DNA from: Drosophila pseudoobscura
Lineage: Eukaryota; Arthropoda; Insecta; Diptera; Drosophilidae
Assembly (NCBI RefSeq): GCF_009870125.1
Contig: NC_046681.1
Coordinates: 14,645,001 to 14,709,000 of the forward strand
Direction: 5' to 3'
Length of the DNA: 64,000 nucleotides
The notes below the pieces were generated by a model, which ran no database searches, was not told the DNA's origin, and saw only the letters and a list, made by a program, of their open reading frames with translations. Below are positions 48,431 through 61,162 of this stretch, in pieces (the first letter of the stretch is position 1; each line of letters begins with the position of its first letter). Both the position numbers and the translations under genes were made by a program.

Positions 48431-48540
48431 CAGAGAGTGAAAGAGAGAGAGTGATAGGAGGAGGGGGCCAAGAGGAATGCACTGAAGTGGAGTGTAGAGC
48501 CGAGTTTTTGGACTGTTAAGGGAGAGAGAGGAGTGGAGTG
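48431..48540. promoter_or_regulatory. GA-rich region, possible GAGA-factor platform
   Basis: Clustered GAGAG words (at 48433, 48443 and 48521 onward) occur within 110 bases, followed by another at about 48634. On the minus strand the CT-rich DNA precedes CTACGAG then GTAAGTG, a good 5' splice motif near 48391. This could be a promoter with a short first exon, but no protein is recognised. Confidence 0.25.
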
Positions 48541-51500
48541 TGGAATAAATGTTATAACAAACGTAACGAATCGAATGTCCATCCGAACCGAGATTCCGAA
48601 CCAAATTTTGAAAATGTGAATATCAAAGAGGGAAAGAGAGAGCTATATACAGGGAAAAGTGTTAATTCGTCATGATGACGTCACGGGTTGAGTAAAATTG
48701 ATTACTTAAACGGACAGAGCGTGTCCCCGAACATCGTCCTGCCAGAGAAAAAACTACCCCAAAAAAATAAAAATCATATGATGATGGGCTTGATTGTGGG
48801 CTGGGCCACATGCCTCTCGGAGGCTGCCACATAAATTGCCTCGTATGAATAAACATTTTGACAGATTTTTTGTTTGGTTTTTGGGCTTTTTAAAATTTAA
48901 TAGTTTTTTTTGTCGATTTTCTTGTCTCTATTTTATAAATTTAAATTTTGTTTTAAGTTTGTTGCTTTTTTCGTTTTTTATACCATTTAATGATTTAGGA
49001 ATGCATGATGAAAGATGTAAATTACATTTTGGACATGCATATGCAGGGGACGTGTTTTGTTCAATAAAAAAAACAAAACGAAACGAAGATTTTGCCACTG
49101 TGAAATATCTGTTGAGGATTGATATGAAGAGGCAACCGAATTTCGGTGAATAAATAAGAATAAGAATAAATTAAGCAGATATCCTAAATTTTACTGTTTC
49201 AGATCCTACAACTTCGGGCTTTTTTCATGCTCACCCTCCATTTGATTTCATATTATGAATGCTTCCCCATTATTAATGGCAGTCACGTTTCTTATTCTAT
49301 AATCTATACTATATGCTATTTTAATTTTAGACACTCTTAGATCTCATTTATTTATACAAAATTCTTTATTCATTCATTTTCTTTATTTATAGTTCAACCA
49401 CTATAAGATCTTCATGAATTTCAACATTCTTAAGTCTTCTAAAATCCATTAATGAGGATCAAATCTTTTAAAGAAGACCCTAGCTGCCCCTTTCTGAACA
49501 TTTTCCCACACTCTCTTTCATGGATTTCCCCCTAGCTGGAAGCACCTTTCGTACATTATCACGATTTCCACATTTCATATCAGTGGAAAAAGTAAACAAT
49601 TTATGCGCCCACACTGACACGACTGTCGACTGACGTCTGACTGGCTGATTGTGGCACAGAGTCCCAACATAATCTACATCAATAGCGACGAGGGGTTGCC
49701 CCCAAAGCAACACCAAATTATCGTCTCGCCCACACGAGAACCGACACCTGAGTCTGCATTTAAGGGGAACCAAACTCCGAGAGAGATAATAAGTAAGTAA
49801 AGGGCCTTCGACGGGGTCTATTCTACGACACATACTCCTGCTGCTCGTCAGACATTCGCCGAGTTTTTGTTATGCTAATTGGCATTTACCCAGATCTAAA
49901 AATGAACCCATCCCCAAAGCCAATGCCATCCTGTTGCCATCCAGGGTCCGTTCATTCGCTCGCAACGCAGTCACACATTCACCTAGAAAAGTGTGCAGAC
50001 AGAAAGAAAGACGGCCCGAAAGGATAGACAGACTTTAAAACGCTTAACCAAACAACAGCAAATAGTTTCACTTTTTATTTCACTCCATGCGAAATCCCAG
50101 CCTCAGCCCCAGCACCAGCCCCAGCTTCAGTTGTAAGTGAGAAGTGAATGTTGCCATTTTGTTGGCGTTTTCTGGATTGCGGCAAATGGGGTTCTATGGA
50201 GTTCTGAAGTGCTACACTGAGAGATATTGATTTATGAAGATTCAAAATGCTAAGAATCCAATGGGGAATGCCTCTTCGGCGACAAATATATATAACTATG
50301 TTCCTTACAGTCTTGAATGACCGTTTGAATGATGTTTTTACCGATTTCGGATCTTCAATCAACTCCATGATCTCCAATCGTATTTAGTAACTCCCTTCCT
50401 CCGTTTCCCAATTCACTCTAACACCCTCCGTTTCAGCCTCTTTACTAGAGACAGATTTCTGATTCAAAAAGTGAGTCTTGAGAGTTCTCCAGTCTTTAAG
50501 CCCCCCCTTTGAAACATTCCACAGAATTGGCTACCACTTGGAAGTACTGAATGGATATGTTTTTCTCTCAGTGCACTAGAGTTGAGCCATGTTTGTGTTG
50601 GCTGTTAAACTCTGGGGCTATTAAAGGCTAAGGCCGACTTTTTGTCAGCCATTATGGTGCACACCTTTTGTGCTTCTGCTGCTGCTGCTGAATGTTGTTG
50701 TTGCTGGTAGTAGTTTTTCTAGGGAAACCCTCATGTACACACACAGTTACAGATTCAGGCTCAGGCTCTCACTCACATTCATGAAATGTATAGCATAATA
50801 AATCTTTTACGTACACTCCCAGGGACTCCTAGGGATACATATATTTTTTTTTTTTGCTCCGCAGGTAGCATCCGAGTTTTTGCCACCTTTGCACACAGGA
50901 TGTAACCGGCAGCAGCGCGTAGCGTAGGAGTGCCGCTGGATTCGATTCGATGGGGGAGGGTTGGTCCACGGGTCCAGGTCCGGGTCCGGACCCCGGTCCT
51001 ATTCTTCGTATAGAAGGTGGTGGTAGGAGTCCGTTCTGAGAATCCAACTCTCTCTCTCGCTCTCTTTCTCATTCGCATTTTTACGTACCATTTTACAATT
51101 TTGATTCCTATCTGGTTCTATCTCGGTTCTCTATGTTTTTTTGCGGTATTTGAATTATGGGACAATAGTCTCAGGGTCTGGTCTCGAGGTCTGCCTGGGT
51201 AATCATTGCTTACGGGATGACTACTGTGCACTCGTACTTGAACTCGATCAATATGGTGTGTGTTTTGTGTGTGTGTGTATGTTTGCGGTTCGTTTGATTC
51301 GGCAGATCATCGATCTGTCCGCCCGATTACCGCTTATCGATAGTTGCATCGTCAGCGGCGATAAGATTTACAGACTGCCTGTCGCTTTTCTATTGAAATC
51401 TGCGGTAAGGGATTTAAGGGGTCTGTTTTGGTTCAGAGGCGTTCAGAAATATTTAGGACACGAACACACATATGTACACGTTGAGAGATAAGCTAAAAAT

Positions 51501-54500
51501 GCAGTGAAAGTCAGGTCAAATAATGGTTAGAAGCAACAACAAAAAATGGCATTCCAGTATAGTTATCACCGGTTTCCCCTGGATCTTTACTTTTTTTCTA
51601 TACATTCTTTTACTTATTTCCTATACCCCAGGTCAGTTTTATTCTTTTCTCTATCACAGTGAAGCTAAGCTGTAAAGAGCGCGGCACCTACATATTTCGC
51701 TCTCTCCATCTCTGGATTTGTTCTTATTTTCTATGTTTCTGCATTCATTTCCCATAGCCCAGGTCAGTTTTTCTGACTTTCTTCAGATTCCCTTTACCCC
51801 GATCAGACCTACGACAAACTAACTGTTCTCCACACATTTTCACTTTCCATCAAAACACACACAAACAAATATCATAATAAAAGACACCGAAAAACTTTTC
51901 CAGCAGTGCCATTGCAACAGCAGATATATGTATCTATGGACTAACTAAAACCCAAAACCAAACCCCAACTCCCAATTCGATTTATGAGTATTAAGTTTCC
52001 AACAACGGAGTCGAAAGATTTTCGAAATTTTCATAGAAACCAGTTTGGCGACGTTTACGTTTTCGTTGTCAAACTGATCCATCGATTGAAAACACACACA
52101 AACTGAAATAAATAAGCGCGTTGATTTTTAAGTGTTGTGCATAATTTTAAATAAAATATACGATATTTTTTTTGGCTCTTCTCAAAGTTTAAAAGCAGCC
52201 AGCGGATGACGTTTATTTTCTGTTTTAAATTAAATCTCGATCGAGCGACTCGACTCTGAGAAAGATCTTTATTTGTTGACAGGCGGGTTTTTCGGATTTT
52301 TGGATTGCAAAGACGTACGCTTTTTTGTTGTTGTTGATTTTGTGTGTCTCTGATCTGCCGGCTATGGCGCTGCGAAACCGTTAACACCCATAATAAGTAC
52401 CGCTATGTACCCTAATTATGTGGAGACCACAACAGCAGCAGCATCACCACCATAACCAACCAGTCGGCCACCTTTTTAATGGCCCACACTTATGCATAAT
52501 AACCTCTCGAGATCTCTCAGAGCCGAGTCCGGGAAAAAAGGGAGAACGAAACCTTTTTTTAGAGAGAGAAATCGTAGAAGAAGTTCATCAGCATTTTTTT
52601 GTATACATACAGATACATATACAGATTCGGAATGAGATTCGATACACGATTTGGTGGCAGCAATATTTCTAGTTCATTTTTGTGAGAAATGCATTCATTG
52701 GCGCGTGACTTTGCTCTGAACTTGACTGGAAATTTTTTTTTTTCGGAACTTTTTTTTTTCTTCTTTGGTGACGGCGAGGGCGGAAATTATTTAATGGCGC
52801 GTACATGGGCGACATCATTGGGCGGAAATCACGCACAGAAGCCACAGAGAGAGAGATGGGATGTGTCGTCTGTGGAAGCTGCGTGAAATTTTTATTTAAG
52901 TTTTATGCGTTCCCTTTTGATGACATTTTATTAGCTCGCCCCCCCTGGAAAAATATCAAAATTTTTGGCTTGGCAAATTATTTTTCACGCATATTTCTCA
53001 ATAATTCATCGGTTTTTGGCATTGTGCAAGGGTGGAGGGGGTCTCTATATTGCCAGGAGGCTTCATTGAGCGTAGGGCGTGCCGACTGGCTTCAGTTGGA
53101 GAAGTTATAGCTTGGAAAATGAAAATGTGGTAACCCGTAGTAAATATCAATAATATTAGGTCAAAGTTTAAGCTAAACAAAAAATATATATTCTACTTAT
53201 TCAATTAATTAACAATTATCTGGTAAATAATGATTGTTATATGAACTATAAAGAGATTTAGGAGAGGAAATAAGAAAATATAATTTTAAAGGATATTTCG
53301 GGGAATAAGAAATGTAATTTTTACATTTTGTTGTGTACAACTATCGCCTTACATTCGCTCAATTTGCGTGTGACGTTTCCGCACTCTCCATTTGGTATTC
53401 AGAGTACGAATATGTGGCACCTGCAATCAGAGAAATACTCATACTCATTACAGGCAGCAGCTCCAGACACATGATGGACATCGAGTGGTGGTGGGGTGTG
53501 TCGCTGTCTGTGTCTGGTAGACAACGCTGCGTATGAGCAATGCGAGATGTGTCAGTCGATGTGACATTTTGTGTAATTGTGGCAAATGTCAATGCTGGCA
53601 ATGGGAAAGGGAATGGGAATGTGCTTCTGCCACTTGAAAATTAGTTGCAAATTACCTACTTAAGTTTGTGTTTGCCAACGGACATCAGGACAATGTCTGC
53701 CAACATGTGCCCAATTGTTGCACAGACTCTGGCTGTCTGCTATCTGCTGTCTGCTGGCTCTCGGCCCAGTTAGTTGCGTGGCTGACACGCCCACTTAAGT
53801 AAGCCTCTCTCTCTCCTCTTTATGTGTGTGTGTGTATGTGCATGGCTTTTGGAGGACAAAAGTTTGTCTTATGCATTGGCACTTATGCAAGCTGGACTGT
53901 ACTTGCAGAGCTGACGGCAGGGGCATTCACAGGCAACCTGTTATCACACACAATCAACAAGTGCAATTAGCAGCCCTGCTTCGGCACAATGAAGCGTGTG
54001 ACAGAGCAAACAAATTGTTAACAAGCAAACAAATACACAACCAACAAACCAACAACAAACAAACACACACACACAATTGCACATGCAACTGTTTGAGTTC
54101 AGCGTCTTCGACATTGACTCGGAGCCATAGCCATAACCCTGCCCCTGCCCCTGCCTCTGCCCCTACCCCCAACATTGTATTGATGGTATCAATAAAGCTA
54201 TGAAAAGGTCTTTCCACAGCTCAAGATCCTGTCCTGGGCATTGCATTGAGTCCATTGTCCATCGTTCAGGTAAGAGACAACTTGTGGCTGCGACAGTTTC
54301 GGTTGCGCAAAACTTCTGCCGGGGACATGGCCTTAGAAATTTGCAATTATTATTGGGCATAGAAATGAGCATATGCGATATCAGGTGGCACTAAAACGTG
54401 ACCCAAGAAGACACATACATACATAAATAGTACAATGACTGCCTCTCTCTTCCACCAGAAGGTTAACTTTTTCACCTTTTTTTGTATCACAAGCCGGGGA

Positions 54501-57293
54501 ACACAGAAAAATGGGTTCTTCAAAAACGCATTAGCAACTTCACACCCAAAACGAGATATTGGTGCCGCTGCCACCGCCGGCGGACATATGTACACAATCC
54601 CTTAAGGTGGCTTATTTAAATGCAACTCCAATTTATTGTCAACGCGCGGGCATTTCGTTCATTCATTCGCATTGTCCTGCATAATCCTTGAATGGGTAAC
54701 ATTGCCCCTGAGGCGGCGGTTCCTTGGCACATTAGCTGCTGCTTTCGTATCTCGTATCTCGAACCGTCTCGACCGGCTAACGACTTCCGTTTGAGCTTTG
54801 CGCACGCGCGAATTGCCTCCAGTCCTCATTTGGGATTTGGGATCTTGGTATCTGGTTGGGCACCTCTGGCCCTTCGACTTTTGCGCCCACAGGTTTTAAT
54901 GATAATCTCCTGAGTTATGTATTTTTAAATATAATTTCGTTGTTGGCGTGCAGACGACGTGGCCATAACTCATATAGCGCCAAGACCCAGTCACGAACTG
55001 TCAGGCGAGCCTCAGACTTGGGACTCAAAAATTGGCTCAAAACGAGTAGACGGTGGACATACTCGTATGTGGTACGAAACGGTGGCAGGAACAGAACGCA
55101 ACTGAACGGAGTCCAGCAATTTGATCTAAATGCTTACATGTGTTACATGTTTGCACTCCCACGGCACCTTCCATTAATTGCCTTATAAAATAACGACTCT
55201 AAATGCACTGAGAATAATTTTTAGTTCTTTTATAAAATATTTTAGAAAATTTTTAAATATTTGAAAATATCTTATAACCCTTTTAGTACCATTAAACTCT
55301 TCGTTATCTGATAAGCATGAGCATGAGAAAATAATTAAGACCGAAGTATAAGCTGTAAATTATCTCAGATGTCCGAATACATACATACATATGTATTGCA
55401 TTCCTAATGCCAATTCCTAATATTTTGAATATTTGAATATAGTTTCTCGATTAAAGGTTGATTCATTTTCGATAGTCAACGAATCGGTATTTTCTATGAA
55501 TTTCTAAGGCTTATAGAATGCTCTCAAATTTCGCTCAGTGAAAGACCTTCCTTATGGGTGTATTGGGTATGGGATATTGCGTGTCTCTCGGGCATTCATA
55601 AGGGGAACCGTTTAACTTTTCACAACTTTTGCACTGGAGAGTGAAGAGTGTTACGGTTAGGCACCCAATTTATCAAAGGAGAGCATTTGTCGCCGCAGGT
55701 TTTCTCTTCTCTTCAGAGGCCAAGATCCCATTCCCAAGATGAGTGCGTGGGAACGCGGCCAAATGGACGTGTGCGAACGTCGTTCAAGTAGATCTCTGTG
55801 GCACAGGGGTAAGGGCAGACCTTAGCATTGATTGGGCGGGTTCCGGAATTGGGAGTGGAAGTGGGCTCGCGAGTGGCCACCAGTCTAGCGCTAATAATGC
55901 GAATTACTGTCCACAGCAGAGCAGAGCAGCTGCTGTCGCTGTTGGTGCCCCCGCTGCCTGCCGCAGAACACGTTGTAATCCTCACAGCGGCAGGCGTGTA
56001 GCTCAAGCGATGCCCGGGAAAGGGGTCCGTCCGGAACTCCGTCTCTCTCTTGTGGGATGGAGGGCGTTCGAAGGCCGTCGTGGCAACTACCCTCCCCCGT
56101 GGCCACACGCTGAGCCTGCCTGCTGCCGCCGATGGTCGTGCTCGTGTTCGTGTTCAGTGCAATCAAATCGAATGAAATCAAATCAAACAGAAATTAAAAT
56201 CCACTTTGAGCCTATTAAAGTTTGCCTGCTCTACCGCTCGTCCGCTCTCCCTGGGTGACCGAACACGTCTGATTCTCCGAGTCCGTGTGTCCTCATCCTG
56301 ACGCTCTCTTCATCTCCATCTCTCTGTCACTGTCAGTCGCCCTCGCGTCGGGCATCGCGCGTCGTTAGTTTTAATTGACATGCAAGTCAACGTCCAGCCG
56401 TCGGCGAGATGTCAATCAAAAAACTGCAGCCATCCTCCCCCTGATCCCACCCTACCCCAGAGTGTGTGGCATGCCTCATTATATGCTGCGGTTTGTTGAC
56501 ACACACACACACAATCCTCCTGCCCCTGGTTGCAACAGCAGCTGCCGGTCTTGCCCATTTTTTTTTCTGTTGCCCAATTGCTAAATTTTGCCTCCTCCTG
56601 TTTTTATTAACCGATCGTTTGGGCCATTAATTGGTTCACTCAACGACAACTACTAGCCGGGCGCTAGGCAAACTAATTTGACCTAAGTGGATTTATACTT
56701 TGCCACAAGTGGATCAAGTACTGTGCTGTGCTGTGCGTTGAGGCAAGCTAATGTTGGATGCTTCTGGGGTATTGGTACTACTATTTGCCGGATAGATCAA
56801 TTGAGTGGATAATTGTGAACAGATGCCAGCGAATGGCAGAAAGTACTGGTTTTTTTTTTATCAGAAATATGCTTACATTTCAGGCAAAAAGTATATTTTA
56901 TCCTTCAGAAGATATCTATTTTAGGTCCTTTTCCTACAAACATATTGTATAACATCACTTCCATACTCTGCTCAGCCACTCTGGAAGTGTGGGAAAAGTG
57001 CTACGCTTGTGAATCGATTAAAATACTGCCTCTCCCCGGGACTTGATATATTTATTTTGGGTGTACAAAATACTTCTTGTATTGGTGGGGGGAAGGCCCT
57101 CTGCGCGTTTGGTTCGTTCGTGCGCCAAACCTCGGCTTACTTGCTGCGCTTCGTGCGCACCGATATAAGTAAAATATCGGGACGACGGCGACCCAAAACT
57201 TTGAAATAGTATAGAGACATACAAAAGAATAGTGTTATACAGTCTAAAGTTTGGATTTATTTCTTAAATTCTATTTTTCTTTGAAATTCTTAC

Positions 57294-57317
57294 CAGATCT
57301 ATACAATAATCTTCCAT
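57294..57317 (-). other. Candidate first coding exon (8 codons)
   Basis: On the minus strand, CAAAATGG at the start matches the fly translation-start context. It is followed by eight codons (MEDYCIDL) and then GTAAGA. No downstream exon could be linked. It may be chance. Confidence 0.2.
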
Positions 57318-58329
57318 TTTGAGGTGTTGCTAATTAGTTGACTATTTTAAGATTTATCTCTTGATTCTACAATCGAAGAACTCACCTGCCCAAAAATAGT
57401 AGCAGACTTCAATCGAGTCTCGAATCGAGTCCATTAATCTCTGGCCCCCATCGCATAGATTAAGCCAGACTCCGACTTTTGGCCAGAAATCATTGTCAAG
57501 CTAGGGCTATACATCGAATCTTTAATTAATGAGAGACAGATGATGAGACTAACAACCACGGATCAAGTTCCATTTAGTAGGAAAGAAAGTTGGAAACATG
57601 TATAGCAGATATTAGAGAGGGAAAGATGATAAATTTGGCGTTTAAAATGCTATAAAATGACATCAAAATGCGGCATTCAATGCAGGTCGGTCGTCTTCGA
57701 ACGGTACGGTACGAGCCAAAGGTGAGAGATCCGGAGCCCCGTCGGGTTTTCTCATAAACAAATCAACCAAAAAACTCTCGTCGTGCCCGGAGACCCATTG
57801 TCTTGGATCTCAGATCCATCTGGAAACGGTATTTTGGCGCACGCTAAATTATAAGTCTTAATTTGTTATGCTTTTTGTCATGTCTGGTCTCTCTCTCGTT
57901 TGGTATTTAAAATATTTTCTTGTCATCGCAGCAACGCATGGATTTTATTGTTGGTCTTTTTTGTGGCTTTGTTTCTGGTTTCCCATTGTTTCGGTATAGG
58001 CCTAGATGTGTGAAAACGGTTATTTTGATTTGTGGATTTGTTTACCACACTTCTGCGAAGTCTTCGAGTGTTAAAGTTCTCCAAATATATGAGCATCGAT
58101 TGTTTGTTTCACTCCCCAGCCCAGTCTTTGAACTCTTAATTTATGTATGATCAATGAGGACTTAAGCTTAAACCATTCATGTTGCACTCATAGCAGAGCG
58201 ATACTATATGTTCTCATTGTGTGTGTGCGAATGGACTTCAGAAACAGGTTTGAATCTGGATTCGTGCCGATCCGTGGTTCTGGTAAGGTCTCAATTTCAA
58301 GTAGTTGCACTTTTCCTGATGCGCATGTC

Positions 58330-58412
58330 AAAAAAGACACTCTTTAGACACTCCATAGCACCAATCAGCACTTTCTGATGAGCGGAATATTCCATATCTG
58401 GCTCGCACTCGA
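58330..58412 (+). repeat. Dispersed repeat, copy 2
   Basis: CACCAATCAGCACTTTCTGA, continuing TGAGCGGAATATTCCATATC and TGGCTCGCACTCGAATGC, corresponds to 11035-11112. It is in the same orientation and about 47 kb away. The family is not recognised. Confidence 0.55.
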
Positions 58413-58574
58413 ATGCGAGACAAAGGAACGAAAGCAGATGTAATTACTCGATGTACTGGTTGGCGTTGTCTGCCACTTTCTCTGAGAAAATCAAATATAT
58501 CAAAGCATACTTGATTATGTTTACATTTTGTATGGTATATTTTGAACAAAAAAAAGTCCTATGCCTACCAAATA

Positions 58575-58750
58575 CTTATATTAGAAAAATGTCATAGAAA
58601 TCGGTCGAACCGCTTGGGAGGAGGAGAAGTTAAACCACTAGCACCGTTACAAGAGACTGATATATATTATAATAGTATTTGTTGCACGCCTTTTCCTGCC
58701 CTGCCTCTAAGTAAAACCCGTTTAGGCGGTTCCAGCATGACATCATTTTG
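58575..58750. mobile_element. Unclassified transposon-like stretch
   Basis: GTCATAGAAATCGGTCGAAC followed by CGCTTGGGAGGAG resembles a phrase that recurs in many insect transposons (ATxGAAATCGGxxxAxCCGxxxxGGAG). AACCCGTTTAGGCGGTTCC about 110 bases on has a similar ring. The extent and class are unknown. Confidence 0.3.
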
Positions 58751-59077
58751 TTTGGCTTAAATTTATATGTTTATCCTGACTTCCGACGCAAAATCAGGTC
58801 ACAGACCGATGAGCTGAGAACCCACACTCACGACGAGTATATGTATATTAAATTTAAATTATATTCCTCTATAATTAAGCCCCTACAATTATATACATAG
58901 CATTTACTCTTGCCTTGTGGGATTAGGTACACGCATGAACGTACATATGTATGTGTCGGATATAGTCATATATATATCCGTGTGTGTACATATGTGCATG
59001 TAACCCATGACTTGGCTTGGGTTTGGCTTTTGAGCATAAGCAAATTAATTAAAGTTGCCACTTCAGTTGAATTTTCC

Positions 59078-59085
59078 AGGTGAGT
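59078..59085 (+). other. Possible recursive splice (ratchet) site
   Basis: TTGAATTTTCCAG is directly followed by GTGAGTG, so a good 3' splice site abuts a good 5' splice site with no exon between. In flies such zero-length exons subdivide long introns. No host gene is proven here. Confidence 0.25.
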
Positions 59086-60248
59086 GATGCGGAACAAATA
59101 ATCAATCAATCAGCTGCACACACATACGTAACACACACACACGAACACATTCTTCCTCTCTGCAAAAAGCTGCACGCCCTATCTAGACAGAACAGACCCG
59201 TCCAGCAGTCCCGTCAGTCAGGTGGTCAGTCCAACAGTCCGTCAGCCAGTCTCTTATTCATTCATTGAGGCCTGTCATTGCTGCTTTTGCCCGGACATGG
59301 ACATGGCGAAATGTTCAAAATAAGTATGCGCCTGTGTGTGTGTGTGTGCGGTGCGTATGGAAATGTGCACCATACTCACATGCAACATAAACTATAGCCG
59401 AATTGCCCCACTGCCAAACAGTGGTACTAGAGTTATTTGGAAATCAAAAGCAGAAACGTTGCCGCGACGAGAGACACCTAAAAAATGGATGCAAATTACA
59501 ACAAAATATTTCATAGAAAAATAAATACATTTTAAATTTATATTAAATATTTTTACATATTAAATGGTAAATATTCATATTATATATGGGCTCGAAAATA
59601 AATATCGGCCCGAATATTTACTTGGAATATTGTTTGTGTGTTTCTCTTTACGATGGCATTTAATTATGGAGGAACCTTCTTCAAACATGCAGATATGTAT
59701 CATTCCCATAAATCAGTCATCATTAATTTAAGAAAGCATTTCTTTAAACATATTAATCTGTAGTTATTTGTAAAGTGTGATTTCAATTCATTTTTTTCCA
59801 GTTTTACTATTTCTCTCAACGTCAAACCACTGTAACCACTGGTCAGGCTGATTGCAGTGCTGCAGCTGCCCATCGTCGTCGCATTTATCAGCAGCTTTTG
59901 CACTCATTCATGGGGTCTCTGTGTGTGTGTGTGTGCGCCGCTCGTGTGTCTGGGGGTCTAGAGAGTCTGAGTCAGAGGTTTGGAGTCTGGTCAGGTCGTA
60001 GTAGCAGTCGCAGTCACCATTTTGGGTCCCCTCCGGTCCAGCTCTGATGCTCTGATGGCTGTGTGTATGCGTTTGAACTTTTCCAATTTGCAAGCGAAAA
60101 ATTGAAAATGCGACGACTACGATGACGAATGTGTGATGAGCGGCATGTGGAGGGACCTGGAGCTGCCCCATCAAGTAAATAAATCCATACGAATCATATG
60201 GAATCATCATATGTGTGTGTGGTGTGGTGTGGCATGGCATGGCGTCTA

Positions 60249-60288
60249 TGTATATATATATATATATATATACATATATGTATATATA
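60249..60288. repeat. TA dinucleotide microsatellite
   Basis: About 12 TA units run without interruption, followed by CATATATGTATATATA. Confidence 0.9.
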
Positions 60289-61039
60289 AAAACAATCTGT
60301 AGCTGCTTTGTGGCTCAACAAACTGCCGGACATTCCTGCCGGAATGAAAGCAACTGAAAATGTTGTTAAGCGTTTGTGTCTGGGCGCGGTTGATTAAAAA
60401 TATATACAAATACATACATACATATATACACGTGTATACGAGTATACACATATGTATGCTATAGACTATATACAAATTGTTGGAGAAAAAAATTGGTTAG
60501 TAAAATCGATTTGACTGCAGCAGAGACGATAAAGAGGGCGAGAGATCGAAAAAAAAATTGTAATTAAAATTGAATTTCATTTTGTGGGTGTGTTGCGCGT
60601 TGCCCGTCCCCCACCAGATCCGGGGCATGGACATGGGCAATTGCATGTGTGAAGGGTACGCCCTGACCACGCCCACAAGCAGCGAAGGTCGTCTAAGAGA
60701 GAGAGAGATTTGTGGAGACGACTTTGGGAGAGTTGTCATGGCGCCAAGAGTGTGCAATTTATTTAATTAGATGCATAAAAACTCATTAAGATAAGAGCTG
60801 CTGCCTGTCGGCAGCGGTGGTATCCCATCCCAACCCCCCACTGCTGCGTCCCCATCATTTTGTTCAAGTGCGCGAATCAACAAATGCGCCAAAGTGCAGC
60901 CCAGGACTCGGCATCCTTCTGAGCAGGAGAGGAATTGTTATGCTGCTGCTGCTCACTTGCCAGCCCTAAGAGCCACCCAAAACAGCCAGTGGAAAAAGTA
61001 GTGCCAGTACGAATAGCAGTGGAGGGTTGGGAGACTTAC

Positions 61040-61162
61040 TAGCGACGGGATTGAGTTGGAGCCAGCAGCCAGGAGCAGCAGCTCCTCTCTCCTTCTCTCT
61101 ATATACCTTTCTTCCTGAGTAATTAACTTGAGCAACGATGCTGCTGCTGCTGCTGCTGCTGC
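61040..61162 (-). other. Candidate internal exon, 41 codons
   Basis: On the minus strand TTATTGTCGTCATCGCAG ends at 61163 and is followed by eight GCA codons. An open, charged stretch follows (SLLKLITQEERYIERRREEL) and then LLLAAGSNSIPSL, and GTAAGT begins at 61039. The length is 123 bases, phase 0 at both ends, and the E/R-rich part would form a helix. No other exon of a gene was linked, and the first third is a CTG-type microsatellite, so it may be chance. Confidence 0.22.
61141..61162. repeat. CTG trinucleotide microsatellite
   Basis: Seven CTG units. On the minus strand they encode the alanine run of the candidate exon at 61040-61162. A TTG/TGT repeat follows at 61216-61241. Confidence 0.9.

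Larger units (their letters stand above)
40000..52000. other. Gene-free flank, right part 2
   Basis: No supported gene is present. It contains a GAT run (41362-41387), a CTG-rich stretch (41660-41700), a CA run (41780-41793), TAG units (43045-43062), an extremely AT-rich island (44290-44900), TGGA/TTGG tetranucleotides (47284-47330), GA-rich tracts (48431-48660) and a TATCGATA site (about 51336-51343). Open frames of up to 192 codons (40866-41444) are TTTT- and GATG-rich without domains. Confidence 0.5.

Noticed and set aside
51336..51343. TATCGATA, a DRE-type promoter octamer
   Set aside because: One perfect site is expected by chance in a window of this size, and no transcription unit is seen beside it.
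55713..56258. Overlapping long frames on both strands in a GC-richer block
   Set aside because: Frames on both strands are a by-product of low stop-codon density. No motif was recognised and no splice sites support an exon.
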